A stretch of 56,623 nt of DNA from contig JARSSO010000046.1 in the NCBI GenBank assembly GCA_029624765.1, positions 1-56,623 on the forward strand, in the 5' to 3' direction. Origin of the DNA: Candidatus Contendibacter sp. (GTDB lineage Bacteria > Pseudomonadota > Gammaproteobacteria > Competibacterales > Competibacteraceae). The position numbers and the translations under genes are program-made. Under the pieces are notes generated by a model. The model searched no databases and was not told the origin of the DNA. It saw nothing but the letters and a program-made list of their open reading frames with translations. Of this stretch, positions 51,428-56,623 are shown one piece after another (within the stretch, counting starts at the first letter, position 1; each line of letters starts with the position of its first letter).

Positions 51428-53000
51428 ACATCTATCCACCGCCGACCCATTCGGCTTTCCCATCCTAAGCCTGCTGATTCTGCTGCCGCTCGCCTGGGCG
51501 CTGTTGCTGCCATTCCTGCCCGAGGGTCGCGCCGCGCGGGTCGTGGCGCTGATCGGAGCCGTGCTGGAACTGATCCTGGCGCTGGCGATGCTGGCGGCCC
51601 TGGACCCGGACAGCGCCGGGATGCAACTGGTGGAACGGGCGTCCTGGATTCCCAGCCTGAACGTTCAGTACCTGCTCGGCATCGACGGCATCGCCGCCCT
51701 GTTCCCGCCGCTGACGGCCCTGCTGTTCTGCGGCGTCATCCTGGCGTCGTGGACCTCGATCCAGTTCATGCCCCGGCTGTACTTCGCCCTGCTGCTGGCG
51801 CTGGAAAGCTTCACCATCGGCGTGTTCTGCGCCCTGGACCTGGTGCTGTTCTTCCTGTTCTGGGAACTGACCCTGGTCCCGATCTATTTCCTGATCAGCC
51901 TGTGGGGCATCGGGCCGGAACGGCGCTTCGCCGCCGTCAAGTACACCCTGTTCATGCTGGCCGGCGGGATTCCGCTGCTGTTCGCCATCGTGCTACTGGG
52001 GCTGGGTCACGCCAGCGCCGTCGGCGTTCCCGCGCCGGGCGGGCTGACGTTCGATTACCGGGTCCTGCTCCAACACCCCCTCCCCGCCTCGACACAGACG
52101 TCGATCTTCCTGCTGCTGTTTTTCGGCTTCGCCGTCAAGGCCCCGCTGTTCCCGTTCCATACCTGGCTGCCCACCGTGCTGCGCGAGGGACCGACGGGAC
52201 TGAGCGCGCTGCTGGTGGGTCTCAAGCTCGGCGCTTTCGGCATCCTGCGTTTTGCCGTCCCGCTGGCTCCAGAAGCCGCGCACGACCAAGGGTGGTGGGT
52301 AATGGCTCTGGGAGCATTTGGCGCGCTCTACGGGGCTCTGGCGGCGCTACAGCAGGCCAATCTGCGCAAGGTTCTGGCATTTTCCAGCGTGAGCCACGTT
52401 GGACTGGTCATCGCCGGCATCGGAACCCTGAACATTCAGGGCGTGCAGGGCGCGGTGTTTCAACTGGCGAACTTCGGGGTCATCGCTGGCGGCCTGTTCC
52501 TGATCGCTGGTTTTTTGCACCACCGGCTGGGTTCAACCGATCTGGCCAGCCTGGGTGGGCTGGCCCGGCCGCTACCCCGGTTGACGGCTTTCTTCCTGCT
52601 TTTCGGCATGGCCTCCATCGGGTTGCCCGGCACCAGTGGTTTCGCCGCCGAATTGCTGATCCTGATCGGCGCCTGGCAAGCGCATCCCGGTCTGGCGCTG
52701 GTCGCCGTCGGTGGCGCGGTGCTGGGTGCCGCTTATTTCCTCGGCTTCTTCCAGCGGGCATTCCTGGGGCCGGTAACCGATCCGGCGGTGGCGACGGCGA
52801 TGGATCTGCGGCCGCGCGAGGTGCTGATCGCGGGCGTCATGGCGTCGTTGACGTTGGCGGGCGGTCTGTTCCCCAACGGTGTCCAGGGGATCACCGCCAG
52901 CGCGGCGAACGCCTGGGTGGCGCGGCTGGCGGCGGATCGAACCACGCCGGCGGCGCTGGCCCGCGTGGAAACTCAGGGTTCCGGCTCTTCCACTCCCTGA
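51411..53000 (+). CDS. Third NuoM-like antiporter subunit of the DAB locus
   Basis: A 529-residue membrane protein with the NuoM-type proton-path motifs intact: FWELTLVPIYFLISLWG (Glu), GFAVKAPLFPFHTWLP (Lys), LKLGAFGILRF (Lys) and QANLRKVLAFSSVSHVG. Start GTG 51411 lies 10 bases after AAGGAG; TTG starts at 51402 or 51414 are alternatives. It overlaps the GNAT gene and, at its 3' end, the convergent Cys-rich gene by 28 bases. It probably completes the membrane part of the DIC pump. Confidence 0.88.
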   Translation: MLPNPEHLSTADPFGFPILSLLILLPLAWALLLPFLPEGRAARVVALIGAVLELILALAMLAALDPDSAGMQLVERASWIPSLNVQYLLGIDGIAALFPPLTALLFCGVILASWTSIQFMPRLYFALLLALESFTIGVFCALDLVLFFLFWELTLVPIYFLISLWGIGPERRFAAVKYTLFMLAGGIPLLFAIVLLGLGHASAVGVPAPGGLTFDYRVLLQHPLPASTQTSIFLLLFFGFAVKAPLFPFHTWLPTVLREGPTGLSALLVGLKLGAFGILRFAVPLAPEAAHDQGWWVMALGAFGALYGALAALQQANLRKVLAFSSVSHVGLVIAGIGTLNIQGVQGAVFQLANFGVIAGGLFLIAGFLHHRLGSTDLASLGGLARPLPRLTAFFLLFGMASIGLPGTSGFAAELLILIGAWQAHPGLALVAVGGAVLGAAYFLGFFQRAFLGPVTDPAVATAMDLRPREVLIAGVMASLTLAGGLFPNGVQGITASAANAWVARLAADRTTPAALARVETQGSGSSTP

Positions 53001-53929
53001 ACGACCAATGCCTGAGCGTCGTAAACCACCGTCGCCGCGTGAACGGCGCCGTAATCCGCAGCCACGAAAAAGCCGCGAATCGGACCGGTCGCGGGCAAAT
53101 CCCGCTGGAATTCGACCAGCGCCTTGCAAAAATGCCGGTTGCACAGATCGGCGCGCAGCGCGCGGGGCAGGGCGCAGCCATCGGCCTGATGGTAGACGCA
53201 GGAGCCCTCGACGGTGCGATGGCCCACCCGCTCCAGGTAGGCGGCGAGGATGTCGCGGGGACGCTGGCCCGGATGCGCGGCCCGGTAGCGCTGGATGGTT
53301 TCGACGGTCAGGTAGGCGCGATTGCCGCCGCCCTCGCAGCAGAACCCCTTGCAACAGGCGCACGCCCGGCCCAAAACGGCCTGGAGCTGGGATTGCCGCT
53401 CCGTGGGCCGCGACGCGGGTTCCCCGGCGGATAGCGCGGGCGCGGGCAGTCCGGCCGCCTGGCTGATCAGCGCGTTCACATGGTCGCGCAGCGCGCGGCG
53501 ACGGCGCTCCGGCAGATTCACCAGCCGGGCCGTGACCGCCGGGATCACCGTCAACCGAAACGAGTCCGGCTCGCGGAAACCAAACGCGGTGATCACCCGG
53601 TTGCGCAACCGCGTGGCCCGTTCGATTTCCCGCTGGATCAACGCCGCGTAGCGTGCCTCGTTGCGTTCGTGCACGACCTGCCCACGTTCCACCACCGCCA
53701 TCCGCTGACAGGCCGAAGCCGCGCAAACCTGGCTGGGCAATTCTCGCGCGGCCAGTGGGCGACCACAGACTATGCAAACCTCGTGCCGTTTTCGCAACAA
53801 CGCATAACGCCATTCGCATTCCCCGCGACCGCACAGCTTGTCGTCGCGCGCCCGCGAGACAGGCAGGGGAACCTGGCAGATCAGGCAAGCTCGGGGTTCT
53901 TTCGGCAGGGCCGTCGTGTTTGTCATCAT
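52973..53929 (-). CDS. Cys-rich zinc-ribbon and iron-chelating-like protein
   Basis: A 318-residue cytoplasmic protein. Two N-terminal CxxC ribbon-like units (C15/C18/C33/C38 and C52/C55/C69/C74), each with similar spacing, precede a long helical middle. The C-terminal half has a dense Cys cluster (RACACCKGFCCEGG and CALPRALRADLCNRHFC) resembling putative zinc/iron-chelating YkgJ-like domains. Function unknown. Its 3' end overlaps the third NuoM-like gene in the opposite direction by 28 bases. ATG 53929; a second ATG follows directly. Confidence 0.7.
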   Translation of the reverse strand: MMTNTTALPKEPRACLICQVPLPVSRARDDKLCGRGECEWRYALLRKRHEVCIVCGRPLAARELPSQVCAASACQRMAVVERGQVVHERNEARYAALIQREIERATRLRNRVITAFGFREPDSFRLTVIPAVTARLVNLPERRRRALRDHVNALISQAAGLPAPALSAGEPASRPTERQSQLQAVLGRACACCKGFCCEGGGNRAYLTVETIQRYRAAHPGQRPRDILAAYLERVGHRTVEGSCVYHQADGCALPRALRADLCNRHFCKALVEFQRDLPATGPIRGFFVAADYGAVHAATVVYDAQALVVQGVEEPEP

Positions 53930-53980
53930 AGCTTCCCCACCTCCTCACTGACCGGTTTGTCCACCCCAACGAGAACGCTC

Positions 53981-54934
53981 ATGCCTGAACCACTGTGCTA
54001 CGATCACGGCATTTACGCCGTCGACGCCGGCTACATCCGGCCCCAACTCAACGCCATTCACTTCATCGTCGAGCACGGCCGGGTCACCGTGGTGGACACC
54101 GCCAACAACGCCGCCCTGCCGCGCGCCCTGGACGCCCTGCGCATTCTGGGGCTGTCGCCGACTTGCGTGGACTACGTGTTTTTGACGCACGTCCATCTGG
54201 ACCACGCCGGCGGCGCGGGCGCGATGATGCAAGCCTTTCCCGAGGCGCGGCTGGTCGTCCACCCGCGCGGCGCCCGGCACATGGCCGATCCCACCCACTT
54301 GTTCGCCGCGGTCCAGGCGGTCTATGGCGCGGACGAAGCTCATCGGCTGTACGGCGAGCCCTTGCCCGTCCCCACCGACCGAATCCTGGTGGCCGGCGAC
54401 GGCTACCGCCTCGATCTCGCCGGCCGGACCTTGATCTGCCTGGAAACGCCCGGTCACGCCCGCCATCACCTGTGCCTGCACGATCCACGCGGCGACTGCC
54501 TGTTCACCGGCGACATCTTCGGGCTGTCCTTCCGGGAGCTGGACGTGGATGGGAGGCCGTCGGTCATTCCCACCACCACGCCCACCCAATTCGAGCCGGC
54601 AGCCATGCACGCCTCCGTGGACCGCATCCTGGCCTGCCGACCCAAGGCGTTGTACCTTACCCACTTCTCCCAGATCACCGACATCCAGCGCCTGGGCGGC
54701 GACTTGCACCGATTGATCGACGCGCATGTGGCGGTGGCTGAACGGGAACGCGACACCGGCCTGGAACGGGGCGCGCGGATCCTGGACGGGCTGTGGGCGC
54801 TGATGGCGGCCGAGGCGGCGCGGCAAGGCTGGCGGCTGGACGCCGCACAGTGGCGCGAGGTGTTGCGGATGGATGTCGAACTGAACGCCCAGGGGTTGGA
54901 TTACTGGCTCGATCAGCACTCACCATCGGCCTAG
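53981..54934 (+). CDS. Metallo-beta-lactamase-fold hydrolase
   Basis: A 317-residue MBL-fold enzyme with the di-metal motif LTHVHLDHAGG (H70, H72, D74, H75), a later His in ETPGHARHHLC and Asp in FTGDIFG. It begins MPEPLCYDHGIYAVDAGYIRPQLNAIH, typical of a glyoxalase-II-like or quorum-lactonase-like subgroup. Substrate not predictable; the C-terminus is helical. Divergent from the Cys-rich gene, with 51 bases between starts. Confidence 0.92.
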   Translation: MPEPLCYDHGIYAVDAGYIRPQLNAIHFIVEHGRVTVVDTANNAALPRALDALRILGLSPTCVDYVFLTHVHLDHAGGAGAMMQAFPEARLVVHPRGARHMADPTHLFAAVQAVYGADEAHRLYGEPLPVPTDRILVAGDGYRLDLAGRTLICLETPGHARHHLCLHDPRGDCLFTGDIFGLSFRELDVDGRPSVIPTTTPTQFEPAAMHASVDRILACRPKALYLTHFSQITDIQRLGGDLHRLIDAHVAVAERERDTGLERGARILDGLWALMAAEAARQGWRLDAAQWREVLRMDVELNAQGLDYWLDQHSPSA

Positions 54935-54966
54935 GCCGACCGATAAGCTCCGCTGATTCGCGACGG

Positions 54967-56427
54967 TCAAACCGCGCGTTGCAGCCACTCGACGATCTCG
55001 GCCGAGGCTAACCGCTCCCGGGCAAACGCGACCAGGTCCTTCTGTTCGGGATCGAGCAGCATCTCCACGGCAAACGCCTCGAAGGCGGAGCGCAACAGGG
55101 GGGTCGTGGGGCCGACCTCGCGAAATTTCCGCGCCCAAACCGGGTGGCGGGCGACGAACTCGTCGTTGAAGCGCGCTCGCTCCTCCGCCGACATGCGCTC
55201 CAGCCGCTCGCCCACCAGTTGGCTCTGGTGCGTCCGGAACGCGCTCTTGAATCTGGCCGCCAAGCGCTCGACCTTGGACGTGGACGTGGACGACGCCTCT
55301 TCGGAGGGTCGAGCCTCCGGGCGCGGCGCTTCGGGGCGCTTCGGGTCCGGTGGGTCCCGCTCCTCCCACCGGCCATACCCCTCGCGGAAGCAGCGCGCCA
55401 TGTAGGCGCCAAGGTCGCGAACCTGGTCCTTCGATCCCTTTCTCCGCGCCGCCTGGCGCAAGGCGTAGTCGCGAATCGCCCGCGCTCCATTCAGACCGTG
55501 GGTCCGGAGGGCTTGCACGGCGTCGGTCTCGGCGACCTGATGAGCCTTCACGCTGTCCAGGAACGCCTGCTCCTCGGCGTCCGGCGCCGCCGGCGGCGTC
55601 GGCGCGCTCAGGGCCGGCGGCGTCGGCGCGCTCAGGGCCGGCGGGCCGGCGGGAACCGGCGGTTGGTAGTAAACTTGCAGCTCGCGCAAATGTTCCTCCA
55701 GCAGCGGCGGATGCCAGTCCTGCTTGTCGATGGTGAACACCACGCCCGCCACTTTCCTTCCCTCCCGATAGGTGTCGTAAGCGACCTGACAGTCGGTGTT
55801 CTGGTTGATGGCCGCCAGGTTCGGGCGCAGCACCTCCTTCTTGAACGCGATGAACTGGTCGTAATAGGGTCCCGCGATGCCCAGCGATTCCTTCAGCTCC
55901 TGAAGCGAAAGCCGGACCACCCGCTCGCCGCGCGAGTAGCAGTCGGACAGGATTTCGTAGAGCGGGAAGGCGTACTTGGGCTTGGCCAGGATCGCCATCA
56001 TGATCAGCTTGATTCGGGCGAACAGCCGGGGGTCCTTGATGGCCGGCTCCAGATCGGGATGGAGCTTGAACCCGATGAACGGGCCGGTGTCGGTCGGTTC
56101 GAGCAAGCTGACGATCAGCTTGCACTTGAGGCTCTTGAAGGTCTTGTCCTTGCCCAGCAGGTTCCAGCGGATGGTGTTGTCGAAGATTTTCTCGAACGCC
56201 TCGTAGATGCGCGGATAGTTGTGGCTGTCGTCCCAGCCGAGGAAGCGGCGCACGAAGCTCTTGCGGATGTGATAGAAACCGCTTTCGTCCTTGTCGGCGA
56301 TCTGGCAGTGGAAAATGATCAGCGTCATCACTTTCTGCTCGGTCAGCGGCATGTCCCGCTCGAAATGAACCAGCGCCGTCGGTTTCCGGATGTCGTTGCC
56401 CAACAGGTCGGTGATGTCGGGACTCAT
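54967..56427 (-). CDS. Rep_3-family plasmid replication initiator
   Basis: A 486-residue initiator. Residues ~1-235 form the two winged-helix domains of Rep_3 initiators (PTALVHFERDMPLTEQKVMTL, FVRRFLGWDDSHNYPRIYEAFEKI, SLQELKESLGI), which bind iterons as monomer and self-regulate as dimer. Residues ~255-290 are a Pro-rich linker with a tandem PPALSAPT repeat (27-bp DNA repeat), then a long charged C-terminal region not in most Rep_3 proteins. ATG 56427 has GAGG upstream. Iterons lie directly upstream. Confidence 0.9.
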   Translation of the reverse strand: MSPDITDLLGNDIRKPTALVHFERDMPLTEQKVMTLIIFHCQIADKDESGFYHIRKSFVRRFLGWDDSHNYPRIYEAFEKIFDNTIRWNLLGKDKTFKSLKCKLIVSLLEPTDTGPFIGFKLHPDLEPAIKDPRLFARIKLIMMAILAKPKYAFPLYEILSDCYSRGERVVRLSLQELKESLGIAGPYYDQFIAFKKEVLRPNLAAINQNTDCQVAYDTYREGRKVAGVVFTIDKQDWHPPLLEEHLRELQVYYQPPVPAGPPALSAPTPPALSAPTPPAAPDAEEQAFLDSVKAHQVAETDAVQALRTHGLNGARAIRDYALRQAARRKGSKDQVRDLGAYMARCFREGYGRWEERDPPDPKRPEAPRPEARPSEEASSTSTSKVERLAARFKSAFRTHQSQLVGERLERMSAEERARFNDEFVARHPVWARKFREVGPTTPLLRSAFEAFAVEMLLDPEQKDLVAFARERLASAEIVEWLQRAV

Positions 56428-56471
56428 GGCGTTCCTCGCAGCCTCGCCTCTTTCCAAACAGGTATAAACCA

Positions 56472-56493
56472 GAAAGTGGGGGATTGCAAACGC
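56472..56493. promoter_or_regulatory. Inverted half-iteron upstream of rep (probable autoregulatory operator)
   Basis: GAAAGTGGGGGA (56472-56483) is the exact reverse complement of the TCCCCCACTTTC part of the iteron, with a GCGTTT remnant further out (56488-56493). It lies 45-66 bases upstream of the rep ATG and is in inverted orientation to the direct repeats, as in Rep_3 plasmids where the initiator dimer represses its own promoter. Confidence 0.65.
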
Positions 56494-56509
56494 ACCCTCC
56501 CCCTACTTA

Positions 56510-56623
56510 ACTCCCCGCGTTTCCCCCACTTTCACCCCGACTCCCCGCGTTTCCCCCACTTTCGCCGACCGACTCCCCGCGTTTCCCCCACTTTCGCCGA
56601 CCGACTCCCCGCGTTTCCCCCAC
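56510..56623. repeat. Iterons of a Rep_3-type origin (four direct repeats, cut by the window end)
   Basis: The core ACTCCCCGCGTTTCCCCCAC begins at 56510, 56540, 56572 and 56604 (periods of 30, 32 and 32 bases), each followed by TTTC and a GCCGACCG spacer in the later copies. The array continues to the last base of the window, so more copies probably follow. The period is close to three helical turns, as usual for Rep_3 iterons. This is the replication origin. Confidence 0.85.

Noticed and set aside
42068..53000. A respiratory complex I (nuo) operon
   Set aside because: Only antiporter-like L/M subunits are present, no NuoA-K or peripheral arm, and DabA is in the middle.
56510..56623. Regularly spaced repeats as a CRISPR array
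   Set aside because: The spacers are near-identical and only ~8-12 bases, and no cas genes exist; directly upstream of a Rep_3 gene they are iterons.

Overview
The DNA is GC-rich (third codon positions are mostly G or C) with dense, often overlapping genes. The protein families (RND pumps with OprM-type outer-membrane factor, LuxR-type two-component pair, kup, ppk2, MltF-like lytic transglycosylase, Tat-type leader) indicate a Gram-negative proteobacterium, most likely a gammaproteobacterium; a Competibacteraceae- or Chromatiales-like host is a guess from overall character only. The right end carries a Rep_3-type replication initiator (54967-56427, minus) followed by at least four ~32-bp direct repeats that run off the window edge, so the window is probably all or part of a plasmid or chromid whose sequence breaks inside the iterons. 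No rRNA, tRNA, CRISPR array or intact transposase was seen.

Left part (1-23 kb): a Cus-type Cu/Ag efflux pair (adaptor with metal-binding domains at both ends, then CusA), followed by a hotdog thioesterase, a cytochrome b561 and an HlyD-like adaptor; a membrane protein plus PPK2; a decayed toxin-antitoxin pair; a lytic transglycosylase; secreted/lipid-anchored proteins (DUF6515-like, DUF2092-like, patatin); a three-gene stretch with a SpoIIAA-like protein, an NTF2-like secreted protein and a remarkable Tat-exported Gly-rich protein with six W-x-N triads that looks like a cyclophane (triceptide) RiPP precursor; and a complete AcrA-AcrB-OprM-type tripartite pump ending at a bidirectional terminator.

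Middle (23-42 kb): small envelope proteins, bacteriohemerythrin, a six-PAS hybrid-free histidine kinase with its NarL-type regulator and a pseudo-receiver protein; five copies of an AATCAGGGTTT motif flank this signalling block and are candidate operators. Then come small oxidative/NTF2/SRPBCC genes, ferredoxin-NADP reductase, a MacB/LolCD-like ABC exporter, a divergent AraC regulator/methyltransferase pair, and a minus-strand operon Uma2 - CBS - NhaD/ArsB-type antiporter - Kup. Two perfect parS-like palindromes (centre TTCCACGTGGAA) lie between this operon's upstream MIF-like gene and the next cluster.

Right part (42-55 kb): a large DAB-type dissolved-inorganic-carbon uptake locus: NuoM-like subunit, DabA (DUF2309, with the C-x-D and H/C zinc ligands), a 1034-residue protein that fuses a shortened NuoL-like module to a NuoM-like module, then (after an inserted TacAT toxin-antitoxin pair and another GNAT gene) a third NuoM-like subunit, and convergent Cys-rich and metallo-beta-lactamase-fold genes. 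DabA probably hydrates CO2 at the cytoplasmic face using the ion gradient conducted by the antiporter-like subunits; the neighbouring K+ and Na+/H+ type transporters fit ion-homeostasis support. Several GC-rich REP-like palindromes have landed inside coding sequence (DabA twice, the AcrB-like permease once) without breaking the frame.
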